NCBI GenBank assembly: GCA_937927415.1
Contig: CALBDS010000017.1
Coordinates: 1 to 55,970 of the forward strand
Length of the DNA stretch: 55,970 nt
From: an uncultured Rhodospirillaceae bacterium
Lineage (GTDB): Bacteria > Pseudomonadota > Alphaproteobacteria > Azospirillales > Azospirillaceae
Direction of reading: 5' to 3'
Every line of letters begins with the position of its first letter. The first letter of the stretch is position 1. Under the pieces are notes generated by a model. It was not told the origin of the DNA. It made no database searches and was given only the letters and a program-made list of their open reading frames with translations. Made by a program: the position numbers and the translations under genes. Positions 1 through 7,627 of the stretch are shown here, in pieces.

Positions 1-398
1 TAGACGAAGACGCCGGTGAGGTAGGAGAAGGCGGCGTTGCGCCAGTGCCCCTCCTTCTCGCCCTCGGTGAGGATGCGGGCGGCGTGCTGGCAGTCCGGCA
101 CCAGATGCGGGCCGGGCCGCACCGCCATCAGCGGGTTGTAGCGGGGACCGCCGGGCCGGGCGAGGTCGAGCACGATGACGTCGCCGAAGCGCTCGCGCGC
201 CGCCCCGCTGTCGCCGGCCATGGCGCCCTTGAAGTCCCAGACGACGGCGCTCTCGCGCCAGCCGGCGAACAGGGTGGGCAGCACCGTGGTGGTGGTCTTG
301 CCCGAGCCGGTGGGGCCGATCACCAGCACCGGCTGCAGGGTGCGCTCGCGCAAGGGGCGGCCGTTCCAGGCGCCGAGAACGATGCAGGTGTCCGTCAT
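1..398 (-). CDS. VirD4/TraG-type coupling protein, ATPase part (runs off window)
   Basis: Type IV coupling proteins are inner-membrane ATPases that hand the relaxase-DNA complex to the secretion channel. The reading frame starts at ATG 398-396 and is open to base 1, so only about 132 residues are visible and the C-terminus lies outside. A Walker A motif (GPTGSGKTTTT) lies near residues 28-38, followed by a stretch WDFKG that matches the VVVxDxKGE segment of TraG proteins, and later a YNPL motif. A GGGAGG ribosome site lies 5 bases before the ATG. The usual N-terminal membrane domain is missing here; it is encoded by the preceding separate frame (410-757). Whether two polypeptides are made or this is a frameshift split is not decided by the sequence. 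Confidence 0.85.
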   Translation of the reverse strand, partial: MTDTCIVLGAWNGRPLRERTLQPVLVIGPTGSGKTTTTVLPTLFAGWRESAVVWDFKGAMAGDSGAARERFGDVIVLDLARPGGPRYNPLMAVRPGPHLVPDCQHAARILTEGEKEGHWRNAAFSYLTGVFV

Positions 399-409
399 CG
401 CCGCCTCCC

Positions 410-757
410 TCACAACAGGCCGCTGCGGCGGACATCGGCGGCGTCGGCCCAGCGGCCGGCACCGAAGCGGGGACCGCGGCCGCCGCGCAGAACGAGGCCG
501 ACGCGCACCGCCAGCGCCAGAGCAGTGGCGGTGCAGACCAGAGCGGCAACGGTGACGATCCAGCGGTGGCCGGGGGCCAGCAGGTCGCCCCAGGTCAGGA
601 ACTGGCCGGGTCCGTACAGCGCGATGGTGCCGACGCGCAGCCCGCCAAAGGCGGCCGGCCAGCCGAACAGCCAGCCGACCAGCTCGGTGACGATCGCCAC
701 CGTCAGCAGCCACAGGACCCCGCCGCCGAGCAGGATGAGGAGGAGGGGTCGCGTCAC
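410..757 (-). CDS. VirD4/TraG N-terminal membrane domain, separate frame
   Basis: 115 residues. Two hydrophobic segments (about residues 4-30 and 66-88) are followed by a soluble tail with FGAGRWADAADVRRSGLL, which corresponds to the GSARWA...IRRAGLL region just before the nucleotide-binding domain of VirD4/TraG proteins. The frame ends in TGA at 412-410 exactly where a normal TraG would continue into the sequence encoded by the next frame (start 398). It overlaps the relaxase stop by ATGA at 754-757, so relaxase, membrane part and ATPase part look translationally coupled. Seen: membrane segments and the split. Inferred: it is half of a coupling protein that anchors the ATPase in the membrane. 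Confidence 0.75.
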   Translation of the reverse strand: MTRPLLLILLGGGVLWLLTVAIVTELVGWLFGWPAAFGGLRVGTIALYGPGQFLTWGDLLAPGHRWIVTVAALVCTATALALAVRVGLVLRGGRGPRFGAGRWADAADVRRSGLL

Positions 758-1494
758 AGCTCGCGCCCTCCGAGATCGTCCAGGCCGTCGCGCCCGATCT
801 CACGGCCGCGCTCCTCGCGCAGGCGCTGCATCTCGACGAGCTGGCGCTCGTAGGCCTGCCGCTCGCGCTCGTCCATCCAGCCCAGCGTCCGGGTGGTGAC
901 CTCCACCGCGTCGTGGCGGAACCAGTGGGTGACGACGTCGCGCTCGAAGTAGAGGTCGCGGTCGTCCTGGACGCCACGGATCATCACGTGCAGGTGCTGG
1001 TTGCCTTGCGCGTGCGCCATGTCGGGCTTGCGCTCGACCGCCGCCACCCATTCCAGTTCACCGACCCGGCGCTCCCAGGCGGTCATGACCTCCCGGCCGT
1101 AGGCCACCATGTCGTCGATGCGGTGGCCGTCGTTGGGGCTGACGATGACGTGGAAGACCCGGCGGTCGTCCGACCAGGATGCTGCCACCTCGCCCTTGTC
1201 GATGCCGAGGCGGTCGCGGTCGAACAGCGGGCCGTCCTTGGCGAGGTAGTTGGCCAGCACGGCGACCGAGTTGGGGAAGGCGCCGCGGGCGCGGTCGTGG
1301 TAGAGCAGCTTGACGTTGACCGGACGGGCGTAAGCGTTCGGACTGGCCGGCGCGGCCCGCACCCGGACCCGGCGCTCTGAGCGGCGGACATAGCCGCGGG
1401 CCAGGGCCCGGCCGCGGTCGGCCAGCGCCTTCATCCGGGCCTTGAAGCCGTCGTCGGCCGAGAGGCCGTCGAAGATCGACCCGCGCCACCGCAT
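754..1494 (-). CDS. short MOBP-like relaxase (VirD2/RlxS type)
   Basis: 246 residues from ATG 1494, chosen because GGAGGAG lies 9 bases upstream; longer in-frame starts have no such site. Relaxases nick one strand at oriT and stay covalently attached to its 5' end through a tyrosine. The segment ANYLAKDG (about residues 81-88) matches the tyrosine region of the relaxase family that usually carries DUF3363, FHVIVSPNDG lies at about 114-123, and the metal-binding histidines appear in QHLHVMIRG (about 166-174, H167 and H169). The family's long C-terminal DUF3363 region is absent: the protein stops about 75 residues after the HxH motif. Directly downstream are the coupling protein frames, and a candidate oriT lies upstream at about 1668-1780. 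Family assignment is from remembered motifs. Confidence 0.8.
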   Translation of the reverse strand: MRWRGSIFDGLSADDGFKARMKALADRGRALARGYVRRSERRVRVRAAPASPNAYARPVNVKLLYHDRARGAFPNSVAVLANYLAKDGPLFDRDRLGIDKGEVAASWSDDRRVFHVIVSPNDGHRIDDMVAYGREVMTAWERRVGELEWVAAVERKPDMAHAQGNQHLHVMIRGVQDDRDLYFERDVVTHWFRHDAVEVTTRTLGWMDERERQAYERQLVEMQRLREERGREIGRDGLDDLGGREL

Positions 1495-1667
1495 GCCGGT
1501 ACTCCTCCGCGAACCACGACCGGCTCCAGGGCCGGCCGGAAGACAAAACCGGATCGACGATGCGTCGAAGGCCATGTCTTGACCAGAACTCAAAGGTATG
1601 ACGGGATTTCAAAGGACAGGTTCGCCAATGTTCGCCCAGGAAAGCGCGTACACAGGAAAATTCCAAG

Positions 1668-1780
1668 GAAATCAACGGCCACGAACGACGGCGAACCGCG
1701 CCTTTATCTTGCTGACCGTTGATTTCTCTTCTTCCACACACCCTCACGAAAGCCCACCGAAACTTGGGCATCCTGTCCGA
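1668..1780. other. oriT: candidate oriT upstream of relaxase
   Basis: The 357-base gap between the relaxase and the ParA-like gene has no convincing gene. It holds a perfect 11-bp inverted repeat, GAAATCAACGG at 1668-1678 and its complement at 1716-1726, and about 43 bases further on the octamer CATCCTGT at 1769-1776, which fits the RP4-type nic consensus YATCCTGY. Inverted repeat, nearby nic consensus and adjacent MOBP-like relaxase are the usual layout of an oriT. The nic match is short and could be chance. Confidence 0.45.
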
Positions 1781-1851
1781 TTTCCTGTCTTTGCGCGCTA
1801 GAGCACGAACGGCTTCGCCCCAGGTGTGAAGCAGGCCGCCGCCCTCCCCGA

Positions 1852-2505
1852 TCAGCCCGCCACCGGGACCGATCCCAGGCCGAAGACCTCGGAGACGAGG
1901 CCGCGGACGTCGGCCTCGGCCCGCCCGGCCATCTCCAGTTCCGGCACCAGCAGCCCGGTGCTCCGGCTCGTCGCGAAGGCCAGCCGTTGCCGCACCACCG
2001 CCGCCGCCACCAGCAGGCGCAGGCCCAGAGCCCCCGCCTCAGTGCCCGGCTCCACCGGCATCCCCTCCGGCGCCCGGGTCAGCACCAGCGCCGCCGCCAG
2101 CATCGGCTCGGCCGCCAGCGCCTCGACGACCAGCTGCATGGTGGCGGCACAGCGCCCCACCGCCTCCCGGTCCGGCAGGGTCGGCACCAGCACGGTCTCC
2201 GCCGCCAGCAGGGCCGCCCGCACCGCTGCCGGCGAACGGGCCGGGGTGTCGATGACCACGTGATCGAAGCTGGTGCCCAGCCCCCACAACCCGCAGCGCA
2301 GCTGGGCGCTGGTGATCGTGACGGTGTCGAACAGGGCCGGCAGGTCGTTGCGCCGCCGCATCCCCGCCCACTCCCGCACTCCGGAGACGCCATCGACGTC
2401 GAGCAGCGCCACCCGCTTGCCTTGCAGGGCCAGCTCGCCGGCCAGGTTGACCGCCAGCGTGGTGCGGCCCACCCCCGGCGCCAGGTTGACCAGGGCGGCG
2501 ATCAT
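1852..2505 (-). CDS. ParA-like protein with degenerate P-loop
   Basis: 217 residues; ATG 2505 follows a GGAGGAGG ribosome site and overlaps the stop of the ribbon-helix-helix gene (ATGA). The fold follows ParA/MinD: P-loop region at residues 8-16, LLDVDG around 34-39 and VVIDTPAR around 83-90. ParA proteins use ATP to move or position plasmids. Here the normal KGGVGKTT is replaced by APGVGRTT, so both the signature lysine and the P-loop lysine are gone (A and R), while the true ParA of the same operon keeps both. ATP hydrolysis is therefore doubtful; it may be a regulatory or structural paralogue. It is the last gene of the repA-parA operon before the oriT gap. Confidence 0.8.
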   Translation of the reverse strand: MIAALVNLAPGVGRTTLAVNLAGELALQGKRVALLDVDGVSGVREWAGMRRRNDLPALFDTVTITSAQLRCGLWGLGTSFDHVVIDTPARSPAAVRAALLAAETVLVPTLPDREAVGRCAATMQLVVEALAAEPMLAAALVLTRAPEGMPVEPGTEAGALGLRLLVAAAVVRQRLAFATSRSTGLLVPELEMAGRAEADVRGLVSEVFGLGSVPVAG

Positions 2506-2735
2506 GCCCCCTCCTCCCCGGCGAAGCGGGCTTCCAGCACCTCGCGCAGCAGCGCCGCCATGGTGACGCCGCGGCGGAAGGCGGCGATCCTGATCCGCCC
2601 GCGCAGCTCCGGCGTGATGTCCACCGTCAGCCGCGCGGTGTAGACCTCCGCCTTGGCCGGCCCGCCCTCGCCCCGGCGCACCCAGGCGTCGTGCGCACCG
2701 GGACGGGCGCCGAAGCCGATACGCTCCCCGCTCAT
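2502..2735 (-). CDS. small ribbon-helix-helix-like partition protein
   Basis: 77 residues lying between parA and the ParA-like gene with ATGA overlaps at both ends. The C-terminal half (TARLTVDITPELRGRIRIAA, about residues 33-52, then FRRGVTMAALLREVLEARF) has the beta strand plus two helices of a CopG/ParG-type ribbon-helix-helix DNA-binding domain; the N-terminal 30 residues are basic and glycine-rich. In comparable plasmid cassettes such a protein binds the centromere site and is the ParB-like partner of ParA, often also repressing the operon. Assignment as the centromere-binding partner is inference from position and fold. Confidence 0.65.
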   Translation of the reverse strand: MSGERIGFGARPGAHDAWVRRGEGGPAKAEVYTARLTVDITPELRGRIRIAAFRRGVTMAALLREVLEARFAGEEGA

Positions 2736-3370
2736 GGCCCGGTCCCCAGCAGCTCGGCGGCCAGGGCCGCGATCTCCAGCGCCGCCGTGGAGCCCGGTTC
2801 GCTCTCGAAGGCCAGCCGGCCGGAACGCACGCAGCGGGCGAAGACCACCCGCTGGCCGACCGACGCTGCCATCGCCGACGGGACCACCCCGGCCAGTTCG
2901 CGACGGGCATCGGCCAGCAGCCGGGTCCGGGCGATGCAGCGGTTGAGCAGGAAGCGGGCGGACAGGCCGGGCCGCCAGCCGCGCGCCTCGTCGAGCAGGC
3001 GCAGCAGCTCGGCCGAGGCCCAGGCGTCGAACGGGCTGGGCTGCACCGGGATCAGCACCCGCTCGGCGGTCAGGATCGCCGAGCGCGCCAGCGCCGTCAC
3101 CCGCGGCGGCCCGTCGATCACCACGTGCTCGACCCCGGAGGCCAGGTCGGGCACCTCGCGGTGCAGCGTCTCGCGGGCCAGCCCGACCATGGCGAACAGC
3201 CGGGGCAGCCCCTCGCGGTTGCGCTGCTCGGCCCAGTCGAGCGCCGAGCCCTGGGGGTCGGCGTCGATCAGCAGCACGCGATGGCCACGCCGGGTCAGCT
3301 CGCCGGCGAGGTGGAGGGCGAGCGTCGTCTTGCCGACGCCGCCCTTCTGGTTGAGGAAGGCCACGATCAT
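2732..3370 (-). CDS. parA: ParA partition ATPase
   Basis: 212 residues, a typical length for small type Ib ParA. The deviant Walker A motif KGGVGKTT is intact at residues 9-16, LLIDADPQGSALDW (Walker A' region) lies near 33-46 and VVIDGPP (Walker B) near 83-89. ParA forms ATP-dependent dimers on the nucleoid that pull replicated plasmids apart. It overlaps repA by ATGA at 3367-3370 and the ribbon-helix-helix gene at 2732-2735, giving a compact replication-partition operon transcribed leftward. Confidence 0.92.
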   Translation of the reverse strand: MIVAFLNQKGGVGKTTLALHLAGELTRRGHRVLLIDADPQGSALDWAEQRNREGLPRLFAMVGLARETLHREVPDLASGVEHVVIDGPPRVTALARSAILTAERVLIPVQPSPFDAWASAELLRLLDEARGWRPGLSARFLLNRCIARTRLLADARRELAGVVPSAMAASVGQRVVFARCVRSGRLAFESEPGSTAALEIAALAAELLGTGP

Positions 3371-4383
3371 CGCGGCGCCCTCCCCGCTCCGGAGGACTTA
3401 TCCACAGGCGGAGGAGTCGAGGAGTCAGCCGCCAAGAGTCTGTTATTGTTTAAGTTATATAAGTTATAGGGGCGAATCGGTGAAGCGGGCCAAGGACTTG
3501 ACTCCGAGTCGGGGTGGTGTTCCCCCGCGAGTCGGCATGGTGATCTCCCGTTTTCCGATAAATACGATGTCCCGACATCATTCACAGGTTGTCCACAGGG
3601 GGCTGTGGACAGGTTCGCCAAGGGTCGCATCCGGGAGAACAGCAGCCGCTCCTCGCCGCCACCCCGCTCGATGGACAGCCGGTAACCCGGCAGGCCGGAC
3701 GCGGCGATGCCGCGGATGTGGCGGGCGAACTCGGCCGGACGCACCGGACTGCCGCTGCGGGCGTGCAGGCGGTGCACCCCGATGGCGCCGCCGCCGCGCT
3801 GCCGGCCGCCCATCTTGCGCACCAGCCGGTACAGCCAGCGCGCCACCCCGCCGGTGAGGTCGAAATAGCCGGGATCCAGCGTCAGCACGCGGCGCTCACA
3901 CACCGCCGCGAACAGCCAGTCCGGCAGCGTCAGGCGGACGCCGGCCCCGGTCGGCTCCCACCCGTCGAGCCAGCGGAAGCGGGCCGGTCCCTCCGGCCCG
4001 GCGCGCAGCGTGGTCTCGACGCGGGTGGCCGCCAGACGGTCGAAGGCGGCGTGCAGCAACACGTAGTCGTGCCGGCCGACGCCGCGGCCGAGGAAGCGCA
4101 GAAGCGGATACGCCGGGGTTTCCAGATGCCGGGTGGGCGTCCGGCCGGCGTCGAGGGCCTCGGTCAGCTGGCTGGCCGCCCAGACCAGCACGTCGGCGTC
4201 CCAGAGGGTGGCGATGCCGAGGTCGCCGGCCGGCTCGACCCGGATGCGCACCGCCCCCTGTTCGAAGACAATGGGCGTGCGGCGTGGGGATTTGGCGAGG
4301 CTGAACCACGGCCAGACCATCAGGTCGGCCACGTCGCGCAATGCGATGTCGGTGCGGCGGGCGGGAAAGCGAGGGTCGTCCAT
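3367..4383 (-). CDS. repA: RepA replication initiator (RPA family)
   Basis: 338 residues resembling the plasmid replication initiator protein A family (RPA) of alpha- and beta-proteobacteria: early MVWPWFSLAKSPRRTPI (about 22-38), WDADVLVWAASQL (about 62-74) and GYFDLTGGVARWLYRLVRKM (about 173-192). It would bind the plasmid origin and start replication. The long, low-complexity C-terminal tail (YNLYNLNNN...), rich in Asn and Ser, also resembles RPA proteins I remember, which supports reading the frame to base 3367. That tail is encoded by the AT-rich, repeat-bearing DNA listed below as a possible origin. repA leads the repA-parA-RHH-ParA-like operon. Confidence 0.85.
   Translation of the reverse strand: MDDPRFPARRTDIALRDVADLMVWPWFSLAKSPRRTPIVFEQGAVRIRVEPAGDLGIATLWDADVLVWAASQLTEALDAGRTPTRHLETPAYPLLRFLGRGVGRHDYVLLHAAFDRLAATRVETTLRAGPEGPARFRWLDGWEPTGAGVRLTLPDWLFAAVCERRVLTLDPGYFDLTGGVARWLYRLVRKMGGRQRGGGAIGVHRLHARSGSPVRPAEFARHIRGIAASGLPGYRLSIERGGGEERLLFSRMRPLANLSTAPCGQPVNDVGTSYLSENGRSPCRLAGEHHPDSESSPWPASPIRPYNLYNLNNNRLLAADSSTPPPVDKSSGAGRAPR
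3398..3611. other. oriV: candidate replication origin within 3' end of repA
   Basis: Within the repA tail lie a perfect DnaA box TTATCCACA at 3398-3406, two tandem copies of TAAGTTATA at 3451-3459 and 3460-3468 in an AT-rich patch unlike the GC-rich surroundings, and an inverted repeat TGTCCACAG / CTGTGGACA at 3590-3598 and 3603-3611 with a GGGG spacer. DnaA box, AT-rich unwinding-like patch and initiator-type repeats together are what a plasmid origin contains. Some alpha-proteobacterial plasmids do place their origin inside the initiator gene (repABC). Function is inferred. Confidence 0.45.
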
Positions 4384-4395
4384 ACTCCCCTCCCC

Positions 4396-4638
4396 TCAGC
4401 GGCGGGCCGGCCGCACGGCGCTGGCGCCGGGGTCGGAGGTGGAGGTGCGCAGGCCGCGGTCGGCCCAGGCCTTCAGGTCGTCGAGCGCGTAGACCACGCG
4501 CCCGCCGATCTTGCGGTAGCGCGGGCCGGTGCCGTAGACGCGGTGCTTCTCCAGCGTCCGGCCGGACAGGCCGAGGAAGCGCCCGGCCTCGGCCGTGCGC
4601 AGGAAACGTTGCGGCAGGTCGTCGGTGCTGTCGTGCAT
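4396..4638 (-). CDS. AlpA/MerR-like helix-turn-helix regulator
   Basis: 80 residues; ATG 4638 has GGAGG 8 bases upstream. The core reads RFLRTAEAGRFLGLSGRTLEKHR, then PRYRKIGGRVVYALDDLKAWAD, the typical excisionase/AlpA winged helix: helix-turn-helix at about residues 10-32 and a wing at about 38-60. Such proteins act as excision factors or transcription activators on mobile elements. It sits just upstream of repA in the same direction, 12 bases away, so it may be in the same transcript and control replication or excision. No integrase is nearby. Confidence 0.8.
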   Translation of the reverse strand: MHDSTDDLPQRFLRTAEAGRFLGLSGRTLEKHRVYGTGPRYRKIGGRVVYALDDLKAWADRGLRTSTSDPGASAVRPARR

Positions 4639-4778
4639 GGTCGAGCCTCCGTGTTCCGGAGCGCGCCGCCGGGAGCGGCGGTGCGCGATGGCGGAAGGCT
4701 CGCGGAAACGGCGGGGCGCCGGGGAGGGGAAAGACCGGAGGGGCCGGAGTCCCCCGGCCCCTCCCTCCCCGGAGCGGT

Positions 4779-5553
4779 CTACCGCTGGCCGCGCCCGAGG
4801 CGGCCGGCCAGCAGCTCGCGGTAGCCGCCGGCCATCAGCCGCCGCCCCCGGCGGACCAGGTAGCGGACCTGGTCGCGCAGGGGGCTGGAGCGGAACCAGT
4901 CGGCCGCCACCCGCCGCTCGCCGAACACCGCCTCGGCGGTGTCGCGCAGGCTGGCGCCGGCCAGGGCGGCGTCGAGCGCCTGCAGGGCGTGGCGCAGCAG
5001 GCCGGTCTGGATGGGCGTCAGCTCGGGCGGCGGCGGCCGGCCCGTCATCAGCGCCGCCAAGCGCTCGATCCCGGCGATCTGCGGCGCCCGCGGCCGGTCG
5101 AACGCCACGGTGGCCCACAGCGCCGTCCCCGGTGCCGGCAGGTCGGGCGCCAGGATCAGGAAGCGCCGCTCTCGGGCGCCGTCGGCGATCACCACGTGGA
5201 GGCCGTCCGGCGTCGGCAGCACGGCGCGCCGCCCCGGCCCGGCCAGCGGGTCAGCGTCCGGAGCCACGGGGATCGGCTGCATGGGAACCGGAATCAGCCG
5301 CACCAGGTCCGGCAGCAGGTCCGGCGTCCAGAAGATCGCCGTGTCGTGGGCGGAGCGATCCGGGTCCTCGGCGAAAGGACAACCCCCAGCGCCGGCCGAC
5401 GGCGGCGTGCTCGGCCGAGCGCGGTACGGCGGCCCGCGTCGCGGCCCTGTACTCGGGGTTGCGGCGCAGGAACTCCCACGCCCAGCCCGCCACCGGCAGC
5501 GATGCCGTGTCGGCGTAGGCGGCGGCGGACCGCCAGTCTCTCGTGTTCGTCAT
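4779..5553 (-). pseudogene. DUF2285-type regulator, frameshifted
   Basis: Two frames together give one recognisable protein. From ATG 5553 the first part reads WRSAAAYADTASLPVAGWAW then EFLRRNPEYRAA, the N-terminal module common in DUF2285 proteins, up to RWGLSF. The next frame continues with AEDPDRSAHDTAIFWTP and the DUF2285 body, ending VRYLVRRGRRLMAGGYRELL. The break is at a run of three T (minus strand; plus 5374-5376): removing one base fuses the halves. DUF2285 proteins are DNA-binding regulators of mobile elements. A separate downstream start (M at 5303, or 5282) could still give the 174-residue C-terminal part. Could be real decay, assembly error or slippage. Confidence 0.7.
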
Positions 5554-5767
5554 GGTTACCGTCCTCGTCATGGATGAAGGGACGGACGCGCATCCAAACG
5601 CTCAGGTTGCGAAGCGCCGAACGCACCGGTAGGCCGGTGCGGCGTATCGGGGGATCGATGCAACCGGCACACCCCGATCGAAAGGGGAGGAAGCGCTTGA
5701 CAGGACAGGGAAAGAGCCGACAAGGCGGCGTTCGGCGATGCCGGACGGGCCGTGCGGCGATGACGGC

Positions 5768-6037
5768 TTAATTCGAAGCGAGCAGATGCCGGTAGCCGCT
5801 TTCGGTCATCCAGCGGGCGCGGGCGAGATGGCTGGCGTGGGCACGCCGCGCGCGCTCGGGCTCCTCGTCCGGGTCGATGCGCAGCACGATCCGGGCGACC
5901 TCGTCGGGGTCGGCGCCGTCCGCCGCGGCGTCGAGCAGGCGCAGGTAGGTGACCAGATGCAGCCGGTCGTAGTCGGTCAGCGTTTCGCCGGTGGGCGCTA
6001 CGTCGAACACCGGCGCGTCGATGCGCGGCTTCCTCAT
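5768..6037 (-). CDS. small DUF2285-like DNA-binding protein
   Basis: 89 residues; ATG 6037 has AAAGGAG 8 bases upstream. The sequence LTDYDRLHLVTYLRLLDAAA then EVARIVLRIDP and HLARARWMTESGYRHLL matches the short conserved proteins annotated DUF2285 on alpha-proteobacterial ICEs and plasmids; the last block is the recognition-helix part of the family. A role in transcription control of the element is likely but not proven. It is divergent from the Xre gene at 6151, and the 113 bases between them probably hold both promoters (an AT-rich GTATATGTAT lies at 6101-6110). Confidence 0.75.
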   Translation of the reverse strand: MRKPRIDAPVFDVAPTGETLTDYDRLHLVTYLRLLDAAADGADPDEVARIVLRIDPDEEPERARRAHASHLARARWMTESGYRHLLASN

Positions 6038-6150
6038 GCGCAGGCTCCTTTCCCTTCGGTGTTGGAGACCACCCGTCGGCCATGGGCCGGCGACCGAATG
6101 GTATATGTATCCCGTGGCGACTTTTCCCTCAATGGGGCTCCATCCTGGCG

Positions 6151-6423
6151 ATGGAGGACCTTCCCGACATACTGGCCGCGAACATCCGGCGCCTGCGGCG
6201 TGAGCGCGCCATCACGCAGGAGGAGCTCGCGCACCTGTCGGGCATCGACCGCAGCTACGTCGGCCAGATCGAGCGGGCCGAGCACAAGGCGAGCGTGGTG
6301 ACGCTCGGCCGGCTGGCGCGGGCGCTGAAGGTGCTCCCCGGCGATCTGCTGGCGCTGCCCCCCGATCACCCCTTCCTCTCCGAACTGGCCGGCCCCACCC
6401 AAGACGGTGACGGCGGTGCGTGA
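6151..6423 (+). CDS. Xre-family helix-turn-helix regulator
   Basis: 90 residues from ATG 6151, the start that gives the standard Xre N-terminus (an upstream in-frame ATG at 6082 would add 23 non-conserved residues). The cro/C1-type motif spans about residues 8-62: LAANIRRLRRERAITQEELA, then SGIDRSYVGQIERAEHKASV and LGRLARALKV. Such short proteins repress or control element genes. It is divergently arranged with the DUF2285-like gene at 5768-6037, a layout typical of a small regulatory switch. Targets are unknown. Confidence 0.9.
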   Translation: MEDLPDILAANIRRLRRERAITQEELAHLSGIDRSYVGQIERAEHKASVVTLGRLARALKVLPGDLLALPPDHPFLSELAGPTQDGDGGA

Positions 6424-6559
6424 CGACATACGTGGGTAGGACGCCACATTTCCGCCACCATTGCTTTTGGGGCGAAAGGGTTGGCGATGCCAACGATTTC
6501 CGGGAGAGGTGCGAGACTTTTTAGGCATATGCCGGCCAATCGGGGCGGTGGCCAGGAGT

Positions 6560-6665
6560 GCATTGCCGCATTCACGGCGATCCGGAGTCCCGGATCGGCG
6601 GATGTCCGGATCGACGGACAGCCGGATATCCGGATCGCCGGTTCTCCGTAAATCCGGACAGGGAA
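6560..6665. repeat. dispersed CCGGAT-rich repeat, copy A
   Basis: The gap 6424-6799 has no gene. Its middle is a run of degenerate CCGGAT/TCCGGATCG units. The right end, GGATCGCCGGTTCTCCGTAA then ATCCGG (about 6632-6657), matches the two other copies in this window at about 10930 and 27210. The rest of the gap shows nothing else. Confidence 0.6.
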
Positions 6666-6799
6666 GGAGCCGTGTTCCTGAGCAGCGACCAAGGGTGATC
6701 ACCGGCACACCGCCGGGCAGCCGGATGGCGAAACGGACGCGCCGGCAGGCGTCCTCCGGACACACGACGAGGCTCCCGGCCGCGACGCACGGCGCCGCC

Positions 6800-6976
6800 T
6801 CAGGCGGGCGGCGCCTCCGTGACGAACACCAGCGCGTCGGTGGCACGGTCCAGCCTCGCCTGCCGGACGAGGAGCCGGTCCAGTTCGGCCCGGGCCTGGG
6901 CGCGTTCGCGGCGGGGCAGGGCGCAGGACGCTAGCTCGACCCGCAGTTCCCTGACCTGGTCGTGGATGGTGAGCAT
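6800..6976 (-). CDS. small hypothetical protein, coiled-coil-like
   Basis: 58 residues from ATG 6976, which has GGAGGG 6 bases upstream. The protein is almost entirely helical with heptad-like spacing of leucines (VRELRVELASCALPRRERAQ, then ELDRLLVRQARL), so a short coiled coil is plausible. I do not recognise a family. It lies between the Xre gene and DUF736 among element backbone genes and may be a small regulatory or structural protein. Confidence 0.5.
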   Translation of the reverse strand: MLTIHDQVRELRVELASCALPRRERAQARAELDRLLVRQARLDRATDALVFVTEAPPA

Positions 6977-7077
6977 CGTTCCCTCCTCTGGTTTTGAAGA
7001 CGAGGGGGCGTCACGATGCCGGGGCGGTCCGGGTCGAGGATCGCCGCAGGCGACCGGCCTGCCGGCGAGCGGGGGAG

Positions 7078-7098
7078 CCAAAAGGCGCAGCCTTTTGG
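7078..7098. other. perfect 9-bp hairpin in an intergenic gap
   Basis: CCAAAAGGC (7078-7086) and GCCTTTTGG (7090-7098) form a hairpin with a 3-base loop within the gene-free stretch 6977-7330. No T-run follows on either strand, so it is not a textbook terminator. Nothing else is apparent in that stretch. Confidence 0.5.
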
Positions 7099-7330
7099 GG
7101 GGACCGCTCGTCCTCGAGGCGGGCCGCCCCGGCATGGTAGGCTGGGACGTCCGAAGAGACAGACGGACTTTCGGGAGCACAGGGGCCTCCCCGTCTCGCC
7201 CCGCCCCCCAGTCGCACGGCAATCACGGCCATCATGAGCCGCGGCGGTCGCTTGTCGCATTCCAGCACGTCCGTTGTGGCCCGGAGCCGGCCGCGGCGCT
7301 CGGATGGAGCGCCGCAACCGGTGGCCGGCC

Positions 7331-7627
7331 TCAGCGGGACCAGATCAGGGCGTAGCCGCCGTCGATCTCGACCAGGCTGGCGTAGATCGGGGCGGGGAAG
7401 CTCGGATCATCCAGCTTGACCGAGTGGTAGTCGCGGCCGGTCTCCTTGGCGGTCTTGCGCCAACCCGCGCCGATCTCGATCCCATTGCTCTGGGCGCGCA
7501 GGTCGGGAGCCTTGTCGCTGTCCTTCGCGGCCGGGACGAAGCGGGCCTTGATGTTGAGGGTGAGCGTCTTGATGGTGCCGGTGAAGGAGCCGTCGTCGTT
7601 GCGGGTGAAGGTGCCGATCTGAGCCAT
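7331..7627 (-). CDS. DUF736 family protein
   Basis: 98 residues, the usual length of the family. Start at ATG 7627 gives MAQIGTFTRNDDGSFTGTIK, the standard DUF736 N-terminus, followed by TLTLNIKARFVPA, GIEIGAGWRKTAKETGRDYH and SVKLDDPSFPAPIYASLVE. DUF736 proteins are very common on alpha-proteobacterial plasmids and ICEs; their biochemical role is unknown. It stands alone on the minus strand with long gaps on both sides. Confidence 0.95.
   Translation of the reverse strand: MAQIGTFTRNDDGSFTGTIKTLTLNIKARFVPAAKDSDKAPDLRAQSNGIEIGAGWRKTAKETGRDYHSVKLDDPSFPAPIYASLVEIDGGYALIWSR

Noticed and set aside
7078..7098. Terminator
   Set aside because: The hairpin is perfect, but neither strand has a following T-run, so it is listed only as a hairpin.
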